Of a stretch of DNA of 64,000 bases, positions 38,370 to 47,766 are shown piece after piece. The notes beneath the pieces are model-generated. The model searched no databases. It saw only the letters and a list, made by a program, of their open reading frames with translations, and was not told the DNA's origin. The position numbers and the translations under genes are program-made. This stretch comes from SAR324 cluster bacterium. Lineage in GTDB: Bacteria; SAR324; NAC60-12. The stretch covers positions 1 to 64,000 of the forward strand of contig JADGAT010000010.1 in assembly GCA_015231885.1 (NCBI GenBank), read 5' to 3'. How positions within the stretch are numbered: the first letter of the stretch is position 1; the number at the start of each line of letters is the position of its first letter.

Positions 38370-39133
38370 TGACGCTCCTGGAAGTAAAGAATTTAAACTG
38401 TTACTTTGGTGGTTTGCAGGCAGTGGCCGATGTTTCTTTCAATGTGGATGAAGGAATGATCAAGGCTGTCATTGGCCCAAATGGAGCAGGCAAAACCACG
38501 CTGTTTAATCTGATTGCAGGAAACACCATACCCAACTCGGGAACCATCACTTTTCAGCATGAAGCCATTCATAAATTATCCCCCCATGAGATAGCCGGCC
38601 GGGGAATGTCGCGCACCTTCCAGAATATTAAACTGTTCCGAGGAATGAGTGCCCTGGAAAATGTAATGGTGGGCTGCCATATTCGCAGCAGAGCAGGTTT
38701 TCTGGCTAGTATGCTGAAATTGCCATGGACTCGTAAAGAAGAAAAGAAAATCTGGGAGAACTCCTTAGAATTATTGGAATTTGTGGGGATTGCCGAGTAT
38801 CGTGATGTAGATGCCCATAGCCTTTCTTTTGGGCAGCAGCGGGCCGTTGAAATGGCACGGGCGCTGGCAACGAAACCCTCACTTTTATTACTCGATGAAC
38901 CCGCCGCAGGGCTCAATACCCATGAAACATTAGAAATTGCCAAGTTGATCACAAAAATACGGGATCTTGGCATCACGGTACTCCTTGTGGAGCATGACAT
39001 GTCTTTGGTGATGGACATATCAGAAGAAATTGTGGTCCTCAGCTTTGGACAAAAAATTGCGGAAGATACGCCTCCAGCCATTCAAAAGAACAAGCAAGTG
39101 ATCCAAATCTATCTGGGAGAAGACGATGCTTAA
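38369..39133 (+). CDS. livG: Branched-chain amino acid ABC ATPase LivG
   Basis: An ABC ATPase of 254 residues. Walker A is GPNGAGKTT, the signature LSFGQQRAVEMARA, Walker B LLLLDEPAAGLN and the switch His VEHDMSLVM. The insertion between Walker A and signature (SRTFQNIKLFRGMSALENVMVGCHI) is typical of LivG. It is translationally coupled with livM by TAATG and overlaps livF by 8 bp. Confidence 0.94.
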   Translation: MTLLEVKNLNCYFGGLQAVADVSFNVDEGMIKAVIGPNGAGKTTLFNLIAGNTIPNSGTITFQHEAIHKLSPHEIAGRGMSRTFQNIKLFRGMSALENVMVGCHIRSRAGFLASMLKLPWTRKEEKKIWENSLELLEFVGIAEYRDVDAHSLSFGQQRAVEMARALATKPSLLLLDEPAAGLNTHETLEIAKLITKIRDLGITVLLVEHDMSLVMDISEEIVVLSFGQKIAEDTPPAIQKNKQVIQIYLGEDDA

Positions 39134-39839
39134 GATCAAAAACCTCAAAACCGGCTATGGAAAATTAAAAGTGCTGCATGACCTTTCCATGCATGTTGCT
39201 CCTGGGGAGATTGTCACGATCATTGGAGCCAATGGAGCAGGAAAAACAACCTTATTGAACACCATTGCAGGGCTGCTGCAAAACCAGGGAGGTGAGATTC
39301 TTATGAATTCACAAAACTTAAAAAAAATAAGGCCTCAAAAAATTGTAGCACTGGGCTGTTCTCTTGTGCCAGAAGGCCGTCAGGTTTTTGCCACCATGAC
39401 AGTAAGAGAAAATCTAATCCTTGGGGGGTATGTTCAAAAACAAAAAAAACAAACAATGCAGGAATTGAAAAATATATATAAGATTTTTCCTGTATTGGAA
39501 GAACGAGCAGATCAATTGGCAGGGACACTATCTGGAGGAGAACAGCAAATGCTGGCCATTGGTCGTGCTTTGATGGCAAAACCACGATTGATTATGATGG
39601 ATGAGCCCTCCACGGGACTGGCTCCGCTGATTGTCAAAGATATATTTCAAATTATTGTCAAACTCCGGGAAAGCGGCAATACGGTCCTGCTGGTTGAACA
39701 AAATGCCAAAGCAGCACTGAACATTGCAGACCGCGGCTATGTCCTGGAAACCGGCAAGATTGTTTCACAGGGTTCCGCAAACGACTTACTGCACAATCAA
39801 GATGTACAGAAAGCCTACCTGGGAAAAGATGTCCGGTGA
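39126..39839 (+). CDS. livF: Branched-chain amino acid ABC ATPase LivF
   Basis: The second ATPase of the importer, 237 residues. Walker A is GANGAGKTT, signature LSGGEQQMLAIGRALM, Walker B LIMMDEPSTGL, switch Gln/His region VEQNAKAAL. VPEGRQVFATMTVRENLILGGY is a LivF hallmark. It is the last gene of the operon. A decayed cheB remnant on the other strand lies directly behind its stop codon. Confidence 0.94.
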   Translation: MLKIKNLKTGYGKLKVLHDLSMHVAPGEIVTIIGANGAGKTTLLNTIAGLLQNQGGEILMNSQNLKKIRPQKIVALGCSLVPEGRQVFATMTVRENLILGGYVQKQKKQTMQELKNIYKIFPVLEERADQLAGTLSGGEQQMLAIGRALMAKPRLIMMDEPSTGLAPLIVKDIFQIIVKLRESGNTVLLVEQNAKAALNIADRGYVLETGKIVSQGSANDLLHNQDVQKAYLGKDVR

Positions 39840-39860
39840 ATGAACAAACAGTCCGTGTGA

Positions 39861-40131
39861 CCTTTTAGATAGAATCATGCTGACTATTTTATCGGGAGAC
39901 TGCACATATTGAGCTGCTCCAAGCTCAGCGGCCGCCTTGGGCAGTCCAAAAATACTGCTGCTTTCTTCGTCCTGTCCAATAGTGATTCCCGTCGCCCTGG
40001 AAATGACCAACATTCGATCAGCTCCATCTCTGCCCATCCCTGTCAATAGGACTCCAATAGTAAAAGCACCATAATATTTTGCGAGAGATTGAAAAGTCAT
40101 CGTTGAAGTCTAAGACCGATGGTTGATGTGC
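39861..40131 (-). pseudogene. cheB: cheB methylesterase C-terminal remnant
   Basis: The reverse strand encodes a piece of the CheB catalytic domain: SLAKYYGAFTIGVLLTGMG, RDGADRMLVISRATGITIGQ, DEESSSIFGLPKAAAELGAA and DKIVSMIL. The upstream HQPSV (HxPSV in CheB) is in a different frame, near 40117-40131, so a frameshift has occurred, and nothing further upstream resembles the rest of CheB. Roughly 85 of about 350 residues remain. The active-site Asp of the GMGRDGA motif is still present, but the protein cannot be functional as it stands. Confidence 0.75.
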
Positions 40132-40270
40132 TTGATAAAGGCAGATGAATTTAGTATGTTCGGTTTCACCCATGGCGTAATTCCTTATGATTTGTTTGTG
40201 AAAAGTCCATATGGTCTGGTTTCTAATGGAGTTGTGTTCTGGATCAAATGGGTTCAACATGGAGGTAACA

Positions 40271-41155
40271 ATGCTAACGCGTAGTGGCTTCGTTCAACAA
40301 AAATTTCTGATTTTTGTCCTCATTTTTGCTCTTGTCTGTCTTTATTTGTCAAGAAAATTTTTCGTAACCGAAACTCACTTTGATCGTATCAAAAAGGAGG
40401 GCTTGATTCGAGTAGGAATTGCCAATGATGTTCCTTTCGGATACATAGACTCTGAGGGGAATTTGACTGGAGAGTCCCCGGAAATAGCAAGAAAGATTCT
40501 TAGAGAATTCGAAATTCACAAACTGCAAGCAGTTCTTACGGAGTTTGATTCTCTGATTTCCGACCTAAATGCTGGAAGGTTTGACCTAATTGCCGCAGGA
40601 ATGTTCATTACACCTGAGAGATCCCAAAAAATCCTTTTTTCTCATCCCACTTATTGTATGGGACAAGCCTTTCTGGTCACGAAAGGAAATCCTAAAAACC
40701 TCCACAGTTATGAAGATATCGCAAAGCATTCTGAGCTGACTCTCGCAGTCATGAGTGGTGCTGTTGAAGAATATTATGCCAGAGCCGTTGGTATTTCCGA
40801 ATCTCAACTGCTTATTGTCCCTGATACACCAAGTGGTTATGTTTCAGTTAAAACAGGTAAAGCGGATGCTTTGGCCCTGACTAGTCTCTCCATCAACAAT
40901 CTTGTGAAACAAGACAATGATCATAGCCTGGAAAGCGCGCAGCCTTTTGCCAACCCAATAATAAATGGTAAGGAAACCAAAGGGTGTGGCGGATTCGGTT
41001 TTAGAAAAGATGATGCAAAATTTCTGGAGGAGTTTAATCAACATCTCAAGTCCTTTATTGGAACCACGGAACACTTAAAAATGGTAAAGACATACGGATT
41101 TACAGAAGCCAATTTGCCTAAAGATCTTACTGCCGAAGAGTTGATTAAATACTGA
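40271..41155 (+). CDS. Family 3 extracellular binding protein, EhuB-like
   Basis: A polar amino-acid/ectoine-type binding protein of 294 residues with an N-terminal signal anchor (FLIFVLIFALVCLYLS). The mature start is IKKEGLIRVGIANDVPFGYID, and RFDLIAAGMFITPERSQKILFS and GVGFGFRKDD-like (GCGGFGFRKDD) segments match the ehuB group of SBP_bac_3. GGAGGTAAC directly precedes ATG 40271, so earlier in-frame starts are not used. No permease is nearby; instead a membrane hybrid kinase starts 31 bp downstream, so this protein probably serves as its ligand sensor. Confidence 0.85.
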   Translation: MLTRSGFVQQKFLIFVLIFALVCLYLSRKFFVTETHFDRIKKEGLIRVGIANDVPFGYIDSEGNLTGESPEIARKILREFEIHKLQAVLTEFDSLISDLNAGRFDLIAAGMFITPERSQKILFSHPTYCMGQAFLVTKGNPKNLHSYEDIAKHSELTLAVMSGAVEEYYARAVGISESQLLIVPDTPSGYVSVKTGKADALALTSLSINNLVKQDNDHSLESAQPFANPIINGKETKGCGGFGFRKDDAKFLEEFNQHLKSFIGTTEHLKMVKTYGFTEANLPKDLTAEELIKY

Positions 41156-41186
41156 ATAATGGTGAACCTTCATCAAAATTACAGCC

Positions 41187-43880
41187 ATGAAATTAAATAA
41201 TCGCAACGCATTTTTGTCAAATTGGACTCCGTCAATTTGGGTCATTATCGTTGTATCCATACTTTCGCTGTTATTACTCCGGTATAGTGATAAATTATGG
41301 AGAAACATTACTCATGAATCTATTCCTTTACAGGACAATCTGTTACAAGCGGACGCTTATTTGAGTAAAGGGTTTCTTTTATTTGAAAAATTTTTGAGAG
41401 GCGACGAAAGCATTCGGATTAATGATGTCTTGCCCTTTTTTGATCAAGCCGCTCAGTCGATAAATGATTGTATAACAGGAAAAAGTACGATCATCCGTTT
41501 GTCTGGTTCACCTCCTGAGAATCAGGAAATGCTGAATCAGTTGAATCAGTTCAAAGACGAAATAGTACAATTTCGCAGGCTTTCCCTGGAACGTTGGCAA
41601 AATCAAAAATCGAATAACCTGCACATGGCTTTTGAACAACTCAACGCATTTCACAAACTGAAGTTGATGAAGAAAAATATGCATCACCTTGTTCTCAAGA
41701 AAATCAGCTCGACCATTGCGAGGCAAGAGCAAATCAGCGACGTGATTTTAGTCAGTTGGATGACTTTCCTTACTTTTATAAGTGTCCTGCTTTTTCGTAA
41801 TGATAAAAAGAAACAGCAAACACAAACGGAGCTTAATAATTATAAGGATAAACTGGAAGTATTAGTAGAAGAGAGAACCGCTAAACTCAATGAGACCAAT
41901 CAACAACTGCACCAGGAAATCAATGAGCGCAGAATTGCTGAGGGAATTGTTAGAAAAGAAAGGGATCGTACACAAAACTATCTTGATATTGCTGGAGTGA
42001 TTTTCGTAGCAATTAATGCTGACCACAATGTGACTCTCGTTAATAAAAAAGGATGTGATATTTTAGGATATGACGAAAATGAAATTATAGGTAAAAATTG
42101 GTTTGATCATTTTGTTCCTAAAAATGAAAAAGAACGGGTCAAAGGAATATTTTTGCAATTGCTGGCCGGAGGCATCGAATCTGTTGAGTATGCTGAGAAT
42201 TCTGTTTTGACCAAGGAGGATGGGAAAAGAATCATAGCCTGGCACAATACCATTCTAAAAGATGAATCTGGGGAAATTATTGGAACACTTAGCTCAGGAG
42301 AGGATATCACCAGACGCAAAGGGACCGAAGGCGCGTTACTAGAAAATCAACGTTTATTGGTTGAAGCTCAACGTCAGGCTAAACTTGGAACTTGGGAACA
42401 TAATGTTGTTACAAACGAAATTTCATGGTCAGATGAGGTTTATTCGATATTTGGACTTGATAAAGCCACTTACACTCCGTCTTTGGAAGGACTTGCCGCA
42501 TTGATACATCCTGATGACTCATGGGTAGTTGATCCAGAGACTATTGAAAAGAACACTGAGGCCGGGACGCAGCAAATGGAATACAGAATCATAGATCAAA
42601 CGACAGGGGAGATTAAAGAGGTCATCGGCAAGGGAAAAACACTCAAGGATGATAAGGGAAACCCTCTTAAAAATTATGGTTCGTTCCAAGATATAACCGA
42701 ACGTAAAAAAGCAGAGAAGGCCTTACTTATAGCAAAAGAACAAGCTGAAGCAGCCAGCCTCGCCAAAACTCAGTTCTTAACTAACATGAGCCATGAAATC
42801 CGCACTCCAATGAATGCTATCATCGGATTCAGCCAGGTTCTGTTGAACAGAAGTAAAAATACGCCTTTACCAGAAGGTTTCCAACAATATTTAGAAAATA
42901 TTTATACCAGCGGACACAACCTCACCAACTTAATCAATAACATCTTAGAAATATCCAGAATTGAAGCAGGGAAGGTCGAACTGACAGAAGAGGATTTTGA
43001 CCTCGTAGACCTAGTAGAGGGCATCTATAATATTTACAATCCCCAAGCCTCGAAAAACGGAGTTGTTTTTACGTATGAAATGGATCCTAAGCTCCCGGCA
43101 TACATTCATGCAGACAAAGGAAAACTCACACAAATCCTGATCAATCTCATTGGCAATGCTATCAAATTCACTCCCGCCAACAAAGAAGTTAAACTCAAAG
43201 TGCTGGGAGACCAAGAAATCATTGCTTTTATGGTGATTGACCAGGGGATCGGCATACCAGCGGACAGACAAGAAGCAATCTTTGATCCTTTTGAACAAGC
43301 AGATGGTTCTACAATTCGTCAGTATGGAGGAACGGGATTGGGGTTGTCTATCACAAAAAGATTGGTAGATTTGTTAGGAGGGAAGATTTCACTGATAAGT
43401 CTGGTAGAACATGGCACTAACTTCAGTGTGACTATGCCTCTGAAAAAAGCTGCAGCTCCCGTGATAGAACAAGAACTCCCTGATTCGAAAGTTTACCACT
43501 TTTCAAAAGACAGTGTGATTCTTGTAGTCGAAGATAATCCAATGAACCAGGAATTGGCAAAAGCTTTATTTGAGGATATTGGAATTGAAGTATATTTTGC
43601 AGATGATGGACAAAGCGGGATTGAAAAAACCGTGGAACTAAAGCCAGACCTTATCTTGATGGACATTCAAATGCCAGGAATAAATGGCATGGACGCAACC
43701 AGGAAAATCCGCAAACATCCAGAATTTCTAGAGACCCCTATTATCGCCTTATCTGCTGATGCCTATACAGAACAACAGCAAATAGCCTTTAGTGCGGGTA
43801 TGACGGATTATCTCATCAAACCTATAGATTTTGACAAACTCGTTGCTGTTTTGAATACGTATTTAGGAAGGCTAAAATAA
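41187..43880 (+). CDS. Hybrid sensor histidine kinase (2 PAS, HisKA, HATPase, REC)
   Basis: An 897-residue inner-membrane kinase. A helix at about 15-32 and another at about 186-204 enclose a helical periplasmic domain of about 150 residues. A coiled coil ([20 protein letters not shown]), PAS domains at about 265-385 and 395-505, HisKA with [16 protein letters not shown] (His near 536), HATPase ([25 protein letters not shown]) and a C-terminal receiver ([13 protein letters not shown], Asp near 825) follow. It is paired with the family 3 binding protein. The last codons and TAA stop lie inside a family A element, which therefore encodes the C-terminal GRLK. Confidence 0.9.
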   Translation: MKLNNRNAFLSNWTPSIWVIIVVSILSLLLLRYSDKLWRNITHESIPLQDNLLQADAYLSKGFLLFEKFLRGDESIRINDVLPFFDQAAQSINDCITGKSTIIRLSGSPPENQEMLNQLNQFKDEIVQFRRLSLERWQNQKSNNLHMAFEQLNAFHKLKLMKKNMHHLVLKKISSTIARQEQISDVILVSWMTFLTFISVLLFRNDKKKQQTQTELNNYKDKLEVLVEERTAKLNETNQQLHQEINERRIAEGIVRKERDRTQNYLDIAGVIFVAINADHNVTLVNKKGCDILGYDENEIIGKNWFDHFVPKNEKERVKGIFLQLLAGGIESVEYAENSVLTKEDGKRIIAWHNTILKDESGEIIGTLSSGEDITRRKGTEGALLENQRLLVEAQRQAKLGTWEHNVVTNEISWSDEVYSIFGLDKATYTPSLEGLAALIHPDDSWVVDPETIEKNTEAGTQQMEYRIIDQTTGEIKEVIGKGKTLKDDKGNPLKNYGSFQDITERKKAEKALLIAKEQAEAASLAKTQFLTNMSHEIRTPMNAIIGFSQVLLNRSKNTPLPEGFQQYLENIYTSGHNLTNLINNILEISRIEAGKVELTEEDFDLVDLVEGIYNIYNPQASKNGVVFTYEMDPKLPAYIHADKGKLTQILINLIGNAIKFTPANKEVKLKVLGDQEIIAFMVIDQGIGIPADRQEAIFDPFEQADGSTIRQYGGTGLGLSITKRLVDLLGGKISLISLVEHGTNFSVTMPLKKAAAPVIEQELPDSKVYHFSKDSVILVVEDNPMNQELAKALFEDIGIEVYFADDGQSGIEKTVELKPDLILMDIQMPGINGMDATRKIRKHPEFLETPIIALSADAYTEQQQIAFSAGMTDYLIKPIDFDKLVAVLNTYLGRLK

Positions 43881-44019
43881 TAACATGCTAAAGTTGCACA
43901 GGATTTTCATCGAGATTCAAAGCGTTTTATCGGGCGCATAGCTTGCTAAACCTGGTAAAGCAACACAGAAGATCGTTGAAAAGACAAGAAGGTTTGGTAA
44001 GTTATTGTTTGAGCATTCC
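43866..44019 (+). mobile_element. MITE-like element family A, copy 3
   Basis: A 154-bp copy flanked by TTA on both sides (43863-43865 and 44020-44022). The left terminal repeat reads GGAAGGCTAAAATAATAAC. Insertion was into the end of the upstream kinase gene, and the element provides its stop codon. It also lies between that gene and the convergent Amt-phosphatase gene, where it could act as a bidirectional terminator hairpin. Confidence 0.84.
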
Positions 44020-44064
44020 TTACTACAAAAATAAATGAATTGGATGAGGATTGTACCATCCAGG

Positions 44065-46167
44065 TTACCCCTGAAATTCAAATCCCAATATAGTGGCATC
44101 ATCATGGCATCCAGTGCCTTGAGAATAATCTTTTAAAGAAGCAAACACATCCGTTAACGCAAACCCCAAATCGGTATGACGGTTTTTTTCCAATACGCGC
44201 TTCAGCCGTTCAATGCCGAACATTCTTTTTTGGGGATTGGACCATTCCGTAATGCCATCCGTATAAAGAAAAATTTTATCTCCTTTTTGCAATTGATAAG
44301 TCGACTCCATATACGGGATCAGGTCATCTTCAAATGCTCCCAAGGGCAATCCGCCCTGTTTTTTAAATAAGATAGCATCTGTTTCATCAGCAGGAACAAT
44401 GATTGCTGGAGGATGAGCGGCATGGGATAAACTCATGTTCCCTTCAGGAGTAATCCGAAGAAAAACCCCTGTAATGAATTTATTGCCAATATTTTTAGAT
44501 GCCAATAACGCATTGATTTCACCCAATACCTCACTGGTGGACATGCTTTCAGGCATGCTGTCTAATTTACTCTGGACTATCATTGTCATGAAGGCTGCAG
44601 AGATGCCATGCCCTGTGGCATCTCCAAGAAAAATATTGATCGCCCCATCTGGATTTAACGAAATATCATACATATCGCCAGAAACCCCATTATGAAACGG
44701 TAAGTACCTGTAATCAAAACTCAGAAACGATACTTCTGGAAAATAAGGAAGCAGGGATTGTTGAAATTGTTTTGCCAGATCCAGATCTTCTTCCATTTCG
44801 GTATTTTTGGAAACAAGGGTTTTTTCCGCTTTTTGCAGTGAACTGATGACCTGATTATAACGTTCCGCAATAACACCAACAGTCGTGAAAGGTTCGACAG
44901 GAAGCCGCTTGGTGAAGTCTTGAGATTTTGCTTGATATTCCATGGCCTGAAGGACATCCAGCAGCTCTGTTTTAGCTCTATGCTCAGCAACATTTAGACC
45001 AATATGCTCTTCTTCCGGAGTGACTCGTAAAGGGACAAAAAGTTTGATCAATTTCAGGAAGTAGTAAGTCCCTCCGAAGCTCCATATAAAACATACAGCG
45101 ATTCCTAAAATTTGAATTTTCAATTGTTCCCAGCTGTTTAAACCTGTTCCTAGCAGGGCTGAGTCTCCAAAAAAAGCAACCGATAATGTTCCCCAAATAC
45201 CAGCCCCTGCATGCACCGGAACTACACCAATGGCGTCATCAATCTGGTAATGCAAAAGAAGTTGCTGACATCCGAGCATCACGATGCTGCCCAATGCTCC
45301 AATCACTATTGCCCAACCCGGTGTCACAAAGGGAGCACTGGCAGTGACTGCTACCAAACCTGAAAGGCAACCGTTAATTATTAATTCAACATCAATATAT
45401 TTCACAACCAGCCAACCCAGCCCTAATGCGGTGACAATACCGCCTGTACCTGCAAGTAAGGTGTTGACGATAATCAAAGGAACTTGATCATTCATGGCCA
45501 ATGTTCCTCCGCCGTTGAAGCCAAACCAACCGAACCATAATAATAAAGTGCCAAGAATGGCAAGAGGCACATTGGAAGCAGGAATTTTTTTTGGTTCTCC
45601 TTCTGGAGTAAAACGTCCTGTTCGCTGACCAATGACTATAATGGCTGCCAATGCCGCCCAACCTCCAACACTGTGAACAACGGTAGAACCCGCAAAATCG
45701 ACAAAACCTCTTGACCTCAGCCAACCGGAGGAAACACTTTCTATTGATCCATTCCAAGCCCAGTGTCCAAAGACAGGATAGATACATACTGAGATAAAAA
45801 GCGACAAAAGGAGATAGATCACAAAACGCATCCGCTCTGCAACAGCCCCCGAAATGATCGTTACGGCTGTACTGCAAAACATGGATTGAAACAGAAAGAA
45901 GATCAGCAGCTTCATTCCCCCTTTGGCTGGTTCTTCCGCAATCATTCCAATCACTCCGAGAGTGGAAGTTCCAAACATCAAGGTATACCCAATCATCCAA
46001 AAGACGAAAACCGCAATACCTAAATCTGAAATGTTTTTTATGGCAACATTGATGTTGTTCTTGCTTCGTGTTAAGCCTGTTTCCAAACATAAAAACCCGG
46101 CTTGCATCAAAAACACCAAGCTTGCACAAAGAGCAACCCATAAAATGTCAATTAATGTTTGATCCAT
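44065..46167 (-). CDS. Ammonium transporter fused to PP2C (SpoIIE/RsbU) phosphatase
   Basis: A 700-residue fusion. Residues 1-385 form an Amt/MEP/Rh channel of about eleven helices. The ammonium-binding Asp157 sits in FVDFAGSTVVH, the pore twin histidines are His165 and His319 (VVPVHAGAGIWG), and the LETGLTRSKN segment and WFGWFGFNGG are typical. A cytoplasmic helical linker (about 390-470) leads to a PP2C domain of the SpoIIE/RsbU type with metal-binding Asp498 (GVSGDMYD), GDATGHG (Asp516), LYTDGITEW and HDDATIL. The phosphatase would face the cytoplasm and could be set by ammonium occupancy of the channel. Nearby STAS proteins are candidate substrates. Confidence 0.9.
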   Translation of the reverse strand: MDQTLIDILWVALCASLVFLMQAGFLCLETGLTRSKNNINVAIKNISDLGIAVFVFWMIGYTLMFGTSTLGVIGMIAEEPAKGGMKLLIFFLFQSMFCSTAVTIISGAVAERMRFVIYLLLSLFISVCIYPVFGHWAWNGSIESVSSGWLRSRGFVDFAGSTVVHSVGGWAALAAIIVIGQRTGRFTPEGEPKKIPASNVPLAILGTLLLWFGWFGFNGGGTLAMNDQVPLIIVNTLLAGTGGIVTALGLGWLVVKYIDVELIINGCLSGLVAVTASAPFVTPGWAIVIGALGSIVMLGCQQLLLHYQIDDAIGVVPVHAGAGIWGTLSVAFFGDSALLGTGLNSWEQLKIQILGIAVCFIWSFGGTYYFLKLIKLFVPLRVTPEEEHIGLNVAEHRAKTELLDVLQAMEYQAKSQDFTKRLPVEPFTTVGVIAERYNQVISSLQKAEKTLVSKNTEMEEDLDLAKQFQQSLLPYFPEVSFLSFDYRYLPFHNGVSGDMYDISLNPDGAINIFLGDATGHGISAAFMTMIVQSKLDSMPESMSTSEVLGEINALLASKNIGNKFITGVFLRITPEGNMSLSHAAHPPAIIVPADETDAILFKKQGGLPLGAFEDDLIPYMESTYQLQKGDKIFLYTDGITEWSNPQKRMFGIERLKRVLEKNRHTDLGFALTDVFASLKDYSQGTGCHDDATILGFEFQG

Positions 46168-46617
46168 ACCTGTAAAATCTTAAGAAAGGCAAAAATAATA
46201 ATATGCGAAAGTTTCAATTGCAATTATTGGGCCCGTGACAGGCTTTTGGAATTGAGATCAATGCTGCTTTTTTGTACAATTTCTGTTCATTTCAACACTT
46301 GCTGCACAATAACTGTGCATTCTCATGAATAACACCTATCATGAGCTGTACTTGTTTCAAACAGCATCCTCTCTGAAGCTTTACAGGGCATCTGCACGTC
46401 AGCATTCATAAGCTTGAGCTTGCATCCTTTGTCGTGGTCGTGTTAAATACTCAAGAGTTGTAAGTTCTTATGTCATGCAGGACTTGATCCGGCACTGGTC
46501 ACTATAACTTTCTGAAATCATGATAAATTTTCAAAAAATTCCAGAATGACAATATGATGACACCGAATCAATAATATCTGGGCCGTGTGTGTTTAAAACT
46601 TAAACCAGGGAGATCGC
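46168..46617. other. 450-bp intergenic region with element debris
   Basis: No gene is convincing here. A degenerate family A end (GAAAGGCAAAAATAATAAT) lies at 46184-46202, followed by about 13 further matching bases and nothing more of the element. GTCATGCAGGACTTGATCC at 46472-46490 and CCAGAATGAC at 46541-46550 resemble the two ends of the common palindromic repeat GTCATGCCGGACTTGATCCGGCATC...AATGAC of proteobacteria, eroded in the middle. The promoter for the Amt fusion must lie at the left of this region. Confidence 0.45.
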
Positions 46618-47079
46618 ATGGAGATCCGTGTATTGTTTAACCATGAAATTGGAGTTGAAATGAGTGAAGTGATTACCAAAGGAAGCTGCCTCTGTGGCGA
46701 GGTACAATATGAAATCCAGGGTCCATTGAAAATGTTTCAATATTGTCATTGTTCACGATGCCGTAAGTTCACAGGCAGCGCTCACGCATCCAATGTATTT
46801 GTCCCGCCGAATCAGTTCAAATGGACCGAGGGAGACAATTCTATTGGACGTTACGAAATGCCGGACGCTAAGTATTTTGCTACATGCTTCTGCAAGAAAT
46901 GCGGATCATCATTACCCTGGACGGTCCAAGGGGGAAAAAATATCGTGGTTCCTGCAGGAACATTGGATGATGACCCACAACTGAGACCAGTGCATAATGC
47001 GTTTTGGGAATCAAGAGCGCCATGGCATGTGGAGACCAGTGAGCTCCCGAAATTTGCAGAGCTTCCTAAAAAAAATTAA
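46618..47079 (+). CDS. GFA-family (DUF636) zinc protein
   Basis: A 153-residue protein of the glutathione-dependent formaldehyde-activating enzyme family (Mss4-like fold). Zinc ligands are visible as SCLCGEVQYE, YCHCSRCRKFTGS and CFCKKCGSS. Family members bind glutathione or act in S-hydroxymethylglutathione formation, but most bacterial homologues are uncharacterised. AGGGAGATCGC before ATG 46618 supports this start; an alternative ATG at 46660 would remove 14 residues before the domain. The stop lies 16 bp before the next gene, so the two may be cotranscribed. Confidence 0.85.
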   Translation: MEIRVLFNHEIGVEMSEVITKGSCLCGEVQYEIQGPLKMFQYCHCSRCRKFTGSAHASNVFVPPNQFKWTEGDNSIGRYEMPDAKYFATCFCKKCGSSLPWTVQGGKNIVVPAGTLDDDPQLRPVHNAFWESRAPWHVETSELPKFAELPKKN

Positions 47080-47095
47080 ATAAGAGAAAGGAAAT

Positions 47096-47758
47096 ATGTT
47101 TGGTTTTGGCAAGAAAAAAAAGTTGCGCCGATTGGCCCATGCCACCCCTCGTAGGGATTGGGAAAAAGTTCTGGATGAACTGTTTATCAAGGTAGTTCAT
47201 TTTTCTGACAATGGCCTTGCGGTCATATCCAATACAGCGAGGACAGGTGAGCAGGATCTCTACGGAAAAGTTTCCTCCCGACTCAGTTTTCGTATAAAAG
47301 ATAAACTTCCGGCAGAATTGAAAGACAGCATCCGCCAATTCAATCTGCAGCAGCTGGCTAAGATGTTTGCCATGCGTTCCCAAATGGAATCAGATGAGAT
47401 GGATTGCTATAAAATTAAAAATTTAGGACTCCCCAACAATGCTGTGATTTATTTCATTGAACAACCTGATAGTAAAAAAGCATTGGTCGTTCTTTCTGCC
47501 CCCATTATAAAAAAACACCTGACTCAACTTATTGAATCCATTGATGATATCTTGGAAGGGGAAGAAAAAATCGTTAAGGAAGTCAAACGCAAGGTACCGC
47601 GCTCGTTTTCTAAGTTTGAATTCAATAAAACCAAGGTTGAACTGCTGAAGGAACGCCTGAACTATCTGGAAGATTTAGACAATCCGACTCCAAAAGAGCA
47701 AAAAGAGATTGAAGATTTGGAAGATTACATCATGAGATCCATGAAACAACAGTTTTGA
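47096..47758 (+). CDS. Uncharacterised 220-residue soluble protein
   Basis: Not recognised. It is preceded by AGAGAAAGGAAAT. The N-terminus is very basic (FGFGKKKKLRRLAH), the middle is mixed alpha/beta (FSDNGLAVISNTA; NAVIYFIEQPDSKKALVVLSAPIIKKHL), and the C-terminal 60 residues are strongly charged and helical (KVELLKERLNYLEDLDNPT), likely coiled coil. No signal peptide or membrane segment. Its stop codon overlaps the open frame of the sigma-54 activator that follows, so a functional link with that regulator is plausible but unproven. Confidence 0.7.
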   Translation: MFGFGKKKKLRRLAHATPRRDWEKVLDELFIKVVHFSDNGLAVISNTARTGEQDLYGKVSSRLSFRIKDKLPAELKDSIRQFNLQQLAKMFAMRSQMESDEMDCYKIKNLGLPNNAVIYFIEQPDSKKALVVLSAPIIKKHLTQLIESIDDILEGEEKIVKEVKRKVPRSFSKFEFNKTKVELLKERLNYLEDLDNPTPKEQKEIEDLEDYIMRSMKQQF

Positions 47759-47766
47759 AGGGATTT

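Noticed and set aside
46326..46412. 28-codon frame in the gap before the GFA gene
   Set aside because: No ribosome binding site, and composition is not distinctive.
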